Shown piece after piece: positions 9,658 through 18,060 of a stretch of DNA of 54,988 nucleotides. The DNA is from Methanothrix sp. (GTDB lineage Archaea > Halobacteriota > Methanosarcinia > Methanotrichales > Methanotrichaceae): the NCBI GenBank assembly GCA_025361645.1, contig JANYKI010000023.1:1-54988 (forward strand), read 5' to 3'. The notes under the pieces are model-generated. The model had not been told where the DNA came from. It worked only from the letters and a program-made list of their open reading frames with translations, and did not search any database. The translations under genes and the position numbers were made by a program. How positions within the stretch are numbered: position 1 is the stretch's first letter; the number at the start of each line of letters is the position of its first letter.

Positions 9658-11462
9658 TGTGTGGAATTGTGGCTTATGTCGGCGACCTGGTGGCAGGGCC
9701 GATTCTCTTTGATACTCTGAAAAGGCTGGAGTATAGAGGTTATGATTCGGCGGGTGTGGCCCTCAAGTCTGAGGGAGCAATTGTGGTCTTGAAGTCTGCC
9801 GGGCGAATCGCAGATCTGGAAAAGGTCTACCAATCCAGAGGCTGTCCGGGAGAGGGCATGGGCATCGGCCATACCCGCTGGGCAACGCATGGTAGGCCGA
9901 GCGATCGGAATGCACATCCTCACACCTCTGGGGAGATCGCCATAGTGCATAACGGCATCATTGAAAACTACCTGGATCTAAGAGAGCTGCTGACTGAAAT
10001 GGGCTATGTGTTTTCATCCGAGACGGACAGCGAGGTACTGGCTCATCTCATTCACTTTTATTTTAAGGGTGATCTTTACGCCGCCGTTTGCAGGGCTTTA
10101 GTGCATGTGGAAGGCTCCTATGCCGTGGCCGTGCTCGCGGCCAGTTCACCCTATTTGGTCTGTGCCAGAAAGGACAGCCCCCTGGTGCTGGGCAAAGGCA
10201 AAACTGCAATCTATGTGGCATCCGATGTTCCCGCGCTTCTTCCCTATACCAAAGACGTCATCCGCATGAAGGACGGCGAGATCGCCCGGGTCTTTGCGGA
10301 CCGGGTTGAGATAATGGATAGGGAGGGCCAGCCTCGCCTGGCACAGGTAGAGCGCATCACCTGGGATGCCGATGCCGCAGAGAAGGGCGGCTATACGCAT
10401 TTCATGCTCAAGGAGATTCATGAGCAGCCGCGAGCCATTCGCGAGACCATTGCCGGGCGCATCTCGGAGATAGACGGGGATGTGCGACTCAAACTGGGCA
10501 TGAGCGATGAAGAGATAAAAGGCCTGGAAAGGGTGACCATCATCGCCTGCGGCACATCCTACCACGCCGGAATGCTGGCCAAGAACCTGTTTGCTCGTGT
10601 GGCCGGTCTGCCGGTGGATGTAGAGGTGGCATCCGAGTTTTTGAATATTCAGGTGCGACCCAGAACCCTCCTTTTGGGCATCACCCAGTCCGGAGAGACG
10701 GCAGATACTCTGCTGGCCCTGAAGAAGGCCAAGACCTGTGGTGGAAGGAGCTTGGCCATAACCAATGTCGTGGGATCAACTGTAACCGAGCTGGTGGACG
10801 GCACCATCTACACTCGCTGCGGCCCTGAGATCGGCGTGGCTGCCACCAAGACCTTCACCTCTCAGCTGGTGGCCATCATTCTGCTGGCCATACGTCTGGG
10901 CAGAGCCCGCGCCCATCTGACGCCCGATCAGGCCAGAAAGATGCTCATTGAGCTGACCAAACTCCCCGGCCTGGTGCAGAGGGTTTTGGAGAAGAGGGAA
11001 GAGATCAGAAAGATCGCCGAGCGTTATGCAGGCGCAAGCTGCTACTTCTTCATCGGCAGGGACTATCTCTATCCCATCTCTTTAGAAGGCGCGCTGAAGA
11101 TGAAGGAGATCGCCTACATCCCATCGGAGGGCTACGCGGGAGGCGAGCTTAAGCACGGGCCGCTGGCATTGATTACGGAAAAGACGCCCGTAGTGGCGCT
11201 GGCCACTTGCGGCAAGAAGATTCAGTCCAATATCAAAGAGGTCAGAGCACGTGGCGCTGAAGTGATAGCCCTGGCCACGGAAGGAGACCCGGATATCGCC
11301 AAGGTGGCCAGTCATGTGATTGAGCTGCCACAGACGCAGCCCATCTACTCCGCCGTGCTCTGCACCGTGGCCGTGCAGCTTCTCTCTTATTATACGGCAA
11401 ACAAGCTGGGTCTACCCATTGATAAACCTCGTAACCTTGCCAAGTGCGTGACCGTGGAGTGA
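9657..11462 (+). CDS. glmS: glutamine--fructose-6-phosphate aminotransferase (isomerizing)
   Basis: 601 residues, full length for GlmS. It makes glucosamine-6-phosphate from fructose-6-phosphate and glutamine, the first step to UDP-GlcNAc. The N-terminal glutaminase begins MCGIVAYVG, so Cys2 becomes the nucleophile after Met removal; GHTRWATHG and HNGIIENY are the glutamine-binding loops. Two SIS domains follow, with IACGTSYHAGM, TQSGETADT, SLEGALKMKEIAY and the C-terminal KPRNLAKCVTVE. It overlaps the upstream nucleotidylyltransferase stop and is followed by a hairpin region. It supplies amino-sugar precursor for the surface glycan genes on both sides. Confidence 0.96.
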   Translation: MCGIVAYVGDLVAGPILFDTLKRLEYRGYDSAGVALKSEGAIVVLKSAGRIADLEKVYQSRGCPGEGMGIGHTRWATHGRPSDRNAHPHTSGEIAIVHNGIIENYLDLRELLTEMGYVFSSETDSEVLAHLIHFYFKGDLYAAVCRALVHVEGSYAVAVLAASSPYLVCARKDSPLVLGKGKTAIYVASDVPALLPYTKDVIRMKDGEIARVFADRVEIMDREGQPRLAQVERITWDADAAEKGGYTHFMLKEIHEQPRAIRETIAGRISEIDGDVRLKLGMSDEEIKGLERVTIIACGTSYHAGMLAKNLFARVAGLPVDVEVASEFLNIQVRPRTLLLGITQSGETADTLLALKKAKTCGGRSLAITNVVGSTVTELVDGTIYTRCGPEIGVAATKTFTSQLVAIILLAIRLGRARAHLTPDQARKMLIELTKLPGLVQRVLEKREEIRKIAERYAGASCYFFIGRDYLYPISLEGALKMKEIAYIPSEGYAGGELKHGPLALITEKTPVVALATCGKKIQSNIKEVRARGAEVIALATEGDPDIAKVASHVIELPQTQPIYSAVLCTVAVQLLSYYTANKLGLPIDKPRNLAKCVTVE

Positions 11463-11502
11463 GGCATTTTTATTTGGATGATACAAAATGGGTTATGAAA
11501 AA

Positions 11503-11544
11503 AATTGCAATCCTGCCGGGATGAGAAAGCTATCCTGGCAGGAT
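11503..11544 (-). terminator. strong hairpin plus T-run, terminator of the minus-strand multicopper oxidase operon
   Basis: Two 13-base arms (11510-11522 and 11532-11544) pair with one G-U wobble around a 9-base loop. Read on the minus strand the hairpin is followed by TGCAATTTTTTTC, an intrinsic-terminator-like arrangement just past the 134-residue gene. It lies between convergent genes and may also limit transcription from glmS. Confidence 0.6.
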
Positions 11545-11558
11545 CTGAGGGCGATATA

Positions 11559-11963
11559 CTAACTGCTCACAACTATGTTTTCGATTTTCATCCCGTCGAT
11601 GACAACCGTGATCTTGGAGCCAGGCCCTACGATCTTTTCTGAATTATCAGCCATGAAATATCCGTGGCTGAGGCTCCTGCGTCCCACTGAGCGCGATGCC
11701 AGTGCGCCAAGAAACGACACATTTTGTACATTCAGTCGCTTTCCAGTCATCTCATCCACGATGAAGAGCGTTCTGCCCCTTGACTGAGGCATGGGAAGCC
11801 TGGTGCGGTATCCTACCATGATCAGGCTGCTTTCGACTGCCAGCATAGCCGAAGCCATTTCTATGCGGTTATCTCCGTTCATAGGTTCGTTCAAATTCTC
11901 AAGGGAGACCGCATCCGGCTCACTCTTCAGGCATTCCTCGCCTGGTGGTATAGTTACCTGCAT
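11559..11963 (-). CDS. hypothetical protein downstream of multicopper oxidase
   Basis: 134 residues, soluble, no signal peptide, no recognised family. It contains an acidic N-terminus rich in Glu/Asn and a middle part with MGYRTRLP-like and LFIVDEMTGKRL strands that could form a small beta domain; there are no cysteines in CxxC pairs and only one Cys in the N-terminal part. The start ATG has GAGGTG about 6 bases upstream. It lies 38 bp after the intact multicopper oxidase on the same strand and before a hairpin terminator, so it is probably the last gene of that operon. A link to copper or to the oxidase is a guess from position only. Confidence 0.6.
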   Translation of the reverse strand: MQVTIPPGEECLKSEPDAVSLENLNEPMNGDNRIEMASAMLAVESSLIMVGYRTRLPMPQSRGRTLFIVDEMTGKRLNVQNVSFLGALASRSVGRRSLSHGYFMADNSEKIVGPGSKITVVIDGMKIENIVVSS

Positions 11964-12001
11964 TTATGCACCTCGTTGAATTCCATTGTCTCGACAAGTC
12001 C

Positions 12002-13894
12002 TCATGGTAGTGGCGGGATTGGAGCCGCCGGTAGTGTCGGTATTACGTCCATTGCACCCACGCCGCCAGCTGGGAACGGATTAAACCAGGTTGGCTTATT
12101 TGCAGGAGTATTGGGCACATCGGTTACTACCTGCAGTATGGCTCCTCCGCCAGGGTAGAGGTCATTGGTGGTGACTCGGTAGTCGTCGTGGTCGTGGATG
12201 GGGAAGATCTGCCTCCACTTAAGGGTAGGTTTACCGCCTGCATCAAGGATCAAAGGATGCGGAGTGGACAGAGGTGAGCCTGCCGGGTCAGTGACGCCCC
12301 ATACAGGGTTCGCCAGAGTGATGGTATCGTAGGTCTCTCCTGAGCCAACCAGAATGGTGAAGACGTCTCTAAACGGATTTTGCAGAACAGCGTCCTTTCC
12401 CACGATGGTAGCATGCCATTCATGCTGATGCATGGGATGCTCCTGGTAGCCCATGTTGATGTAACGAATGAGGAACTTCTGATTGGTCTTCATGGCCACC
12501 AGGGTATTGTAGAGAGGCTCAGGGTCCGCCGGGCCAAAGGTGGTCGAGGTAGCCCCAGGAGTGTTCCAGGCGAATGGCAGAATTGTCTGCGGGAAGGTTC
12601 TGCCGTTGGCGAACCATAGCTCAGGCTTCCAGTCGGCGGCCCTGAAACCCGTGACCAGAAGATCAACTATTTCTCCTTCAATCAGCCTGTGCCACCTGGG
12701 ATCGATCTCGCTGATGATGATGGTGTTCTCCACATCATAATCAGTATTGGTCTTTCGCCCGTACACAGTCTTGTTAGTGGGGCTGTAATCGGCAGGCCTG
12801 ACAACAATTGCTCCGTACATGCCCATCTGTACATGCTCAGAAGCTATCATGTGGCAGTGATACATGAATGTGCCCATGTGCATGGTGGGTTGGAAGTAGT
12901 AGGTAAACTGGGTTGCTTCCTCCATGGTGTACCCGGCAACTGGTGAAGTAGCATCCTTCCTAACCGTTGCATCTGCCCCATACATCTGGGCATATGTTCC
13001 CCAGATACGACGGTCAGTAAGAACTGCCGATGGAGTGTATCCGACGGCCATAGGCCATACGCCGGACGAAAATTGACTCAGGATGGCTCCCATGGGATCG
13101 AGAAAATTATCCTTGATCAAAGGCACATTGGCATTCAGCAAGGTCGTCTGCTGGGCCATGGTCATGGCGTTCCAGGCGGCATCTCTGGCTTTGGTTGTCG
13201 TTCCCAGGGCGATATACCAGGGCTCCAGCCAGAAGTATCTTAGTTTCTCTTTGTAGCTTCCCGCGGACTCGGGAAAACCATCGTAGGGGGCCTGAGCATG
13301 GATTCCGTGCAGGTGCAGGGTATGATCATCCTGGACTGCCTGGTTATACTGGAAGAATCCCCGGTTATGCACGGTTATGAAGACGTGATCACCTAATTTG
13401 CACTCAATAAAAGGTCCAGGGAATTTGGCATTGCCCACCTCCGGATTTGTCCTTCTGCTCGTCAGGGGCAGGATTGTAGGGGGGACCGCGCCGGGAGGCA
13501 CTGTAAACAGATTTGGGAAGGTCGCTGTCGGCGGCACGCCCACCATGATGTTGGGATCTCTATCAGTAAAACCCCAGACGTAGACCGGCCCGGAATAACT
13601 TGGTGCAATTGGCGGCACGGGCGGCACTACCGGTGGGGGATTTAAGAACCAGCCTGCGATCACGGTTTGGTCCATCGTTTGGCCTAGTGGTACGGCTACA
13701 GGCGGCCAGACACCCGAGGTTGGATTAATATACCCATCGGTTATGTATAGATCATAATGTATGATCTTTCCCGGCATGCTGTGCTGCATTGCCATAGCGC
13801 CCACATTCGCAGAGAGATCCCTATCTGGCATACCCAATGTGGTCTTGATTTCAGGCCCCAATTGGTTTCCTTTAGCGTATTTGCGTTTTTCCAT
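12002..13894 (-). CDS. multicopper oxidase family protein with copper ligands present
   Basis: 630 residues, cupredoxin-fold multicopper oxidase. Copper-site motifs are visible: HTLHLHG (His191, 194, 196), FMYHCHMIASEHVQMGM (His346, Cys347, His348, His354, Met359), HPMHQHEWH (His486, 489, 491, 494) and PIHDHDD (His567, 569). The Cys-His-Met set that forms a type 1 site is in the first half, while the last motif has HDH where three-domain laccases have HCH; this suggests the type 1 copper is in domain 1. There is a proline-rich insert near residues 87-98. No signal peptide or Tat motif is visible, which is unusual for the family. Substrate unknown. A TATA box and GGGAGA ribosome site precede the ATG. 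Confidence 0.88.
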   Translation of the reverse strand: MEKRKYAKGNQLGPEIKTTLGMPDRDLSANVGAMAMQHSMPGKIIHYDLYITDGYINPTSGVWPPVAVPLGQTMDQTVIAGWFLNPPPVVPPVPPIAPSYSGPVYVWGFTDRDPNIMVGVPPTATFPNLFTVPPGAVPPTILPLTSRRTNPEVGNAKFPGPFIECKLGDHVFITVHNRGFFQYNQAVQDDHTLHLHGIHAQAPYDGFPESAGSYKEKLRYFWLEPWYIALGTTTKARDAAWNAMTMAQQTTLLNANVPLIKDNFLDPMGAILSQFSSGVWPMAVGYTPSAVLTDRRIWGTYAQMYGADATVRKDATSPVAGYTMEEATQFTYYFQPTMHMGTFMYHCHMIASEHVQMGMYGAIVVRPADYSPTNKTVYGRKTNTDYDVENTIIISEIDPRWHRLIEGEIVDLLVTGFRAADWKPELWFANGRTFPQTILPFAWNTPGATSTTFGPADPEPLYNTLVAMKTNQKFLIRYINMGYQEHPMHQHEWHATIVGKDAVLQNPFRDVFTILVGSGETYDTITLANPVWGVTDPAGSPLSTPHPLILDAGGKPTLKWRQIFPIHDHDDYRVTTNDLYPGGGAILQVVTDVPNTPANKPTWFNPFPAGGVGAMDVIPTLPAAPIPPLP

Positions 13895-13929
13895 AATATC
13901 TCCCTTCTAAATCTAAATTTTTATATTGA

Positions 13930-13957
13930 TACTGTTAAGCAGTACTTATATATAAAT
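13930..13957 (-). promoter_or_regulatory. promoter of the multicopper oxidase gene with a dyad next to the TATA box
   Basis: On the minus strand the TATA-like AATTTATATATAAG (about 13944-13957) is followed at once by TACTGCTTAACAGTA (13930-13944), whose 5-base arms are perfectly inverted. A transcript starting about 25 bases after the box would begin near 13922, so the dyad lies between TATA box and start, a common place for an archaeal repressor operator. The regulator is not known. Confidence 0.5.
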
Positions 13958-14005
13958 TTTTTGAAAGCTATTAATATTTTGGCAAAAGGGAATGACAAAA
14001 AAAAG

Positions 14006-14037
14006 TTGAGAACTCATTCTTCTCAAACAGAGTTCTC
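14006..14037. repeat. nested inverted repeats between the two multicopper oxidase genes
   Basis: TTGAGAA at 14006-14012 is inverted at 14020-14026 (TTCTCAA), and GAGAACT at 14008-14014 is inverted at 14031-14037 (AGTTCTC). The two pairings are mutually exclusive. The element lies 20 bp past the stop of the upstream paralogue; a single GAGAACT also occurs upstream of that gene at 15803-15809. It could be a terminator or a binding site. Confidence 0.35.
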
Positions 14038-14057
14038 ATCGAAACGCTGTTTTCGCT

Positions 14058-15713
14058 TCAAGGCAACGGCTCGACCTTTTCGGTATAGGGATCAAACCAC
14101 GTTGGCCTTCCGCTGGGTGTTTTAGATGCGCTTGCGGCTTCGATGAGGGTCATCATCCCGCCGGGATAGATCCCGCAAGTGGTTGCACGGCAGCCATTCT
14201 GGTTTCTTAGGGGATGGATCTGTCTCCAGGCAAGAGTGTCTGAACCCAACGACGACGCCGCCAAGCCTAAAAGTGGCGATGTCTCCACACGGTTGGCGCC
14301 ATTGGCATCATCCACAGAGGTTATCACTTCATAGGTCTCGCCGGGGGCGATAGAGAGGGTAGATTTCCCTATTTGTGCAGTTACAGCAAAGCCGTCGCCG
14401 CCCACGATACGCATGCTCCAGCCATGCTGACTAATGGACTGACTCTGATGGCCTGCGTTAATATATCGTACCAAGAAATTATGGTTAGGCTCGACATTAA
14501 GGTGTGTGTTGTATCGCGATTCCAGGTCGGCACTTCCGCCCATCTTGTTCCAGGCAAAAGGCGATAAGGTTTGAGGAAAAGTTCTGCCGTTGATGAACCA
14601 CAACTCAGGCTGCCATTCAGGCTGATAGTAATTGGGTGTATCCGCATCGCCTTCTATGAACCTGTGCCAGCGGGGGTCGAACTCGCTGAGTATGAATGTG
14701 TACTCCTGGTCATAATCGGTGCTGGTATTCATTCCATAAACCGATCTGCTCCCATCAGCGGGCCTTACCACCAGAGCGCCACATATGCCCATATTCATGT
14801 CCTCTGACATGTTCTTAAGTCCATAATACATGAAAGTTCCTGGGCGCACGGGCCGGAAGTGATATGTAAATCGGGTCCATTCCTCAGCAGTTTCGTGGGG
14901 GATTTTGCCCCCGATTCCATCCGGATAAGGTGCATCATTTCGCAGACTGTATATTCCGCCCGCTTGATTGAGATGATTGGGCTTGATGAGAGGGACGTTT
15001 TCCTTTAGCAGGGCTTGTTGCATCTCCGCCGTGAGGGCATTCCACCAGTCATCCTTCATTCTGGAGACGATCCCCTGCGCCCGATACCAGTCTTCTTCCC
15101 AGAAGTATCTGAGGGTCTCTTCATAGCAGCCTGCCGATTCAGGGAACCCGTCATACTGCGCCGGGGAATTGACGCCATGAAGATGCAGGGAGATGTCATC
15201 CTGAATTCTCTGATTTTTTTGGAAGAATCCGCGATTGTATACTGTTATGAAGAGATCGTCTCCAGCCGCACATTCCAGGAAGGGACCGGGAAACTTGGCA
15301 TTGCCCACTGGTAACCATTCCTTAGCTGCCGCTCCTTTAGGCACGAACATAATATTGCCGGGGACATTCGGGTCCAGATCGGTGAAACCCCATATATATA
15401 TTGGATCTTTCCATCCGGGAATTGATGTGCAGTCGCCCCCCGGCGGCCAGGCGCCTCTGGAGGGATTGATGTATCCATCAGTGAGGTAGAGCTGGTAGTG
15501 CCAGATCTTCCTGGCGGGGGGGCTTGCTTTTTGCGAGGCAAATCTTCTCTGCTGCTGCGCGAGAGCCGTTTTTGACTTCAGGGCATCCTTTGATCCGTTG
15601 ACGGCCTCTCTTAAGGAAGATAGGCTGGACCGGATAGTGGCCATGGCCCGATCAGGCAGGCGCTTGAGGCTTTCGGCATCAATTTTATTAATAATATCAT
15701 CTGACTGCTTCAT
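14058..15713 (-). CDS. multicopper-oxidase-like protein lacking most copper ligands
   Basis: 551 residues and clearly paralogous to the neighbour at 12002: shared segments include WHYQLYLTDGYINPS, GNAKFPGPF, DGFPESAG, NGRTFPQTL and GIYPGG. HLHG is kept, but the other copper positions are replaced. The neighbour's YHCHMIASEHVQMGM reads YYGLKNMSEDMNMGI here, HPMHQHEWH reads QSISQHGWS, and IHDHDDY reads LRNQNGC. A catalytic copper cluster therefore looks impossible. The frame is intact and the protein fold residues are conserved, so it is not simply a decayed gene. The N-terminal 60 residues are polar and helical with no signal peptide. The ATG at 15713 is preferred over TTG 15722 because AGGAG lies upstream. 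It may be a binding partner or structural protein. Confidence 0.82.
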   Translation of the reverse strand: MKQSDDIINKIDAESLKRLPDRAMATIRSSLSSLREAVNGSKDALKSKTALAQQQRRFASQKASPPARKIWHYQLYLTDGYINPSRGAWPPGGDCTSIPGWKDPIYIWGFTDLDPNVPGNIMFVPKGAAAKEWLPVGNAKFPGPFLECAAGDDLFITVYNRGFFQKNQRIQDDISLHLHGVNSPAQYDGFPESAGCYEETLRYFWEEDWYRAQGIVSRMKDDWWNALTAEMQQALLKENVPLIKPNHLNQAGGIYSLRNDAPYPDGIGGKIPHETAEEWTRFTYHFRPVRPGTFMYYGLKNMSEDMNMGICGALVVRPADGSRSVYGMNTSTDYDQEYTFILSEFDPRWHRFIEGDADTPNYYQPEWQPELWFINGRTFPQTLSPFAWNKMGGSADLESRYNTHLNVEPNHNFLVRYINAGHQSQSISQHGWSMRIVGGDGFAVTAQIGKSTLSIAPGETYEVITSVDDANGANRVETSPLLGLAASSLGSDTLAWRQIHPLRNQNGCRATTCGIYPGGMMTLIEAASASKTPSGRPTWFDPYTEKVEPLP

Positions 15714-15777
15714 CTCCACCAACTCCTACGACACGACTGTTTTCTGCATGACTCTTTTTTTATATTAGATAATACAA

Positions 15778-15790
15778 GCATATAAATTTT
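15778..15790 (-). promoter_or_regulatory. TATA box of the multicopper-oxidase-like gene
   Basis: On the minus strand AAATTTATATGC matches the archaeal TATA consensus, about 65 bases before the ATG at 15713, which predicts a leader of roughly 40 nt containing AGGAG. The AAATTTATAT core is shared with the promoter of the paralogue. Confidence 0.45.
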
Positions 15791-15889
15791 GTGGAGTATT
15801 CTGAGAACTAAAACATCACACGAAAAATATTGGCGCTGTTTCCCTGAGCGCGGGATCGAATCTGATGTGGTGAAGAATAGCAGGGCGAA

Positions 15890-16882
15890 TCAGAGGCTCT
15901 CGTAAACCTTTCTGATAATCTGGTCGTTCCTCTCCCAGAACCTGTAATCCTCTGCCAAGAGCTTTTCCGGCTCATGCATGAGATTCTCCCGCACCGCTTC
16001 TTCCAGCTGTTCTGCCTTCACAACCACCAGGTTCTTTCTCTTCTCCTCCGTGGTCACCCCGGATGCCACTACAGTTTTTCCCAGCAGCAGGTACTCATTA
16101 AGCTTCCAGACGCTTTTGTCCGTGGCATAGGGCGTGAGCAAGCTCTCGCTATGGGGTATGAGGCAAATCCTGGCCTGACTGATCAGCCCGGCCACCTTAT
16201 CATGTGGTTGCCAGCCAAAGAATCGAGCGTTTTTAGGAAGCTTCCTCAGATACCAGCGAGAGAACGGCCCGTCGCCTATGATCCAGAAGGTCTGCTCTGG
16301 AATCTTCTCGATGAGACGGAGCAGATTGCTTATGCCTTCCTGGCGGCTGATTCTTCCCATGAAGACGATGGGTCTCTCATTGGCGAGATCGGACAGGGCA
16401 GCCGCCCGGCTCTTTTCCAGGAAGCTATGCGCCGGGTAATTGTTCACAATAAAGAGGGGCTTGTCCATTCCACTGACGTAAGACCTCACCTTATCTGCCA
16501 GAGGCCGGTTGACGGCTGTGATCACATCTGCCTCTCTTGCCAGCTCTCGCTCAAAGTACTCGCCTGCGGGCCTGGCTAACGGCCCGAAGCTCATCTGCAG
16601 TTCTACTCCCCAGGGGGAGCGGTAGTCGTAAATGAGCTTTTTGTAGCAGGAGCCCTTCAGCTTGCCGAGACCATGAAAAATAATATCCGGCACATTAAAG
16701 AGGTGTACGGCATCCGGCCTCTCCTTTTGCAGGACTTGCCTGGCCTCTCTGGCTATTTGCAGCCATCCTTTAGAGCTGAATTGGGGCACGATGACATCCT
16801 GGCCCTGGCTCTCCAGGGTTGCTTTGAACATCAAGAGTCTTGTCGTCCTCTCCGGCTGGTTGGAGAGAAGAAGTATCCTCAT
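15890..16882 (-). CDS. GT-B glycosyltransferase
   Basis: 330 residues. It begins MRILLLSNQPERTTR and has PDAVHLFNVPDIIFHGLG, YDYRSPWGVELQ in the acceptor half, and RPIVFMGRISRQEGISNLL, WIIGDGPFSRWYL and WKLNEYLLLGKTVVAS in the donor half, where the Glu of LNEYLL is the expected catalytic-loop residue. Its start overlaps the stop of the upstream nucleotide-sugar dehydrogenase by 4 bp (ATGA), so it is the last gene of the minus-strand amino-sugar operon starting near 20.7 kb. It may transfer the modified uronic acid made by that operon; this is inferred from position. Confidence 0.83.
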   Translation of the reverse strand: MRILLLSNQPERTTRLLMFKATLESQGQDVIVPQFSSKGWLQIAREARQVLQKERPDAVHLFNVPDIIFHGLGKLKGSCYKKLIYDYRSPWGVELQMSFGPLARPAGEYFERELAREADVITAVNRPLADKVRSYVSGMDKPLFIVNNYPAHSFLEKSRAAALSDLANERPIVFMGRISRQEGISNLLRLIEKIPEQTFWIIGDGPFSRWYLRKLPKNARFFGWQPHDKVAGLISQARICLIPHSESLLTPYATDKSVWKLNEYLLLGKTVVASGVTTEEKRKNLVVVKAEQLEEAVRENLMHEPEKLLAEDYRFWERNDQIIRKVYESL

Positions 16883-18060
16883 GGATACTCGAACTTCAGC
16901 AGGAAGGGGTCAAAGAGCAGATCTGCCTTCAGAGGCTCAATGTAGCGCAGGCCCTTTGTCTGCACATCGTGTTCGCTTAGCAGTGGATCATAAACGTAAG
17001 CGTCAAGTCCTTTTTCCATAAGGAGCCTGGCCAGGGCCAGGTTTCTGCTATGATAGAACTCTTTTACACCGGCTCGGAAAGTTATGCCCTTGATGCAGAT
17101 CTTAATGCTGAAAAGAGGCTTATTGATTTTCATGCACTCCAGCAATATTCTTTCCGCCCAGTAGCGGATCATCTCGTCGTTGACCTCTCGCGAGACACAG
17201 AGTAAGCGACAATTGCTAAAGTGTTCTCTTTTTTCCATCTCCTTTATGAGAAACCAGGGGTATACAGGAATGCAGTGGCCGCCAACCCCAGTGGAGGGCA
17301 GATGGATGTGGCAAAACTGGTGGTTGGCGTTGTCTCTGGCCTCGAAAAAGTCGATCCCCAGATCCTGGCAAATCTTGAAGAGTTCATTGGCTAAAGCGAT
17401 ATTTACGTCGCGATAGCAGCCTTCCATGACCTTGATCATCTCTGCCACTTTGGCTGAAGAGACCAGATGGAGGTTGCAGATGAATTTTTTGTAGACCTGG
17501 TAGGCTAATATCCCGCTCTCTTCGTCCCTGCCGCCGATTACTTTGGGAAATTCCCGGAGTCGCGAGAGGCTATAGCCGGTCATTATCCTCTCTGGAGAAT
17601 AGGCCAGGAAAAATTCGCTCTGCAATAGATCGCTTGACTCGCATAGCCTGTTTTGTACCAGGCCATTCGTAGTTCCTGGCGGAAAGGTCGTCTCTAAAAC
17701 GACCAGATCTCCCTTCTTCAGGATCTTGCCCAGAGAATGCAGTGCTTTCTCCATAATTGAGAAGTCGGGATTATTGCTGGCATCCACAAAGACGGGCACG
17801 ATCACTATGAAGGTTTGGCAGCCTCTCGCGTCCTCGAAATGCGATGTGGCCACGAGCCTTTTTCCGCCGTGCTGTTTTATTAGCTCTTCTAAGCCCGCTT
17901 CCTCGGGTATGGGATTTTCCCCTCGGTTTATCTGTCGACAGCGCTCTTCATTGATATCTACTCCCATGACCATAATGCCATGGTCCGCTACAACCGCAGC
18001 TAACGGCAGCCCGGCATTTCCTAGACCAATAACTGCAATCTTTGCACTTTCTTCAGACAT
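16879..18060 (-). CDS. UDP-N-acetyl-hexosamine 6-dehydrogenase (WecC/WbpA type)
   Basis: 393 residues. NAD-dependent oxidation of the C6 hydroxyl of a UDP-sugar to a uronic acid in two steps. The Rossmann motif is VIGLGNAGLPLAAVVA; the family signature ETTFPPGTT and YSPERI follow, and the catalytic Cys is in STGVGGHCIPVYPWFLI, a form seen in WecC/WbpA-type enzymes acting on N-acetylhexosamines. The frame is open to 18126, but the ATG at 18060 is preferred: it overlaps the stop of the upstream acetyltransferase by 8 bp and starts just before the first beta strand. Together with the three upstream genes it fits the UDP-diacetamido-uronate route. UDP-ManNAc oxidation is the main alternative. Confidence 0.84.
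   Translation of the reverse strand: MSEESAKIAVIGLGNAGLPLAAVVADHGIMVMGVDINEERCRQINRGENPIPEEAGLEELIKQHGGKRLVATSHFEDARGCQTFIVIVPVFVDASNNPDFSIMEKALHSLGKILKKGDLVVLETTFPPGTTNGLVQNRLCESSDLLQSEFFLAYSPERIMTGYSLSRLREFPKVIGGRDEESGILAYQVYKKFICNLHLVSSAKVAEMIKVMEGCYRDVNIALANELFKICQDLGIDFFEARDNANHQFCHIHLPSTGVGGHCIPVYPWFLIKEMEKREHFSNCRLLCVSREVNDEMIRYWAERILLECMKINKPLFSIKICIKGITFRAGVKEFYHSRNLALARLLMEKGLDAYVYDPLLSEHDVQTKGLRYIEPLKADLLFDPFLLKFEYP

Noticed and set aside
14058-15713. Upstream multicopper-oxidase-like gene as a plain pseudogene
   Set aside because: The frame is intact over 551 codons with ribosome site and TATA box, and non-catalytic fold residues are conserved, so decay alone does not explain it.
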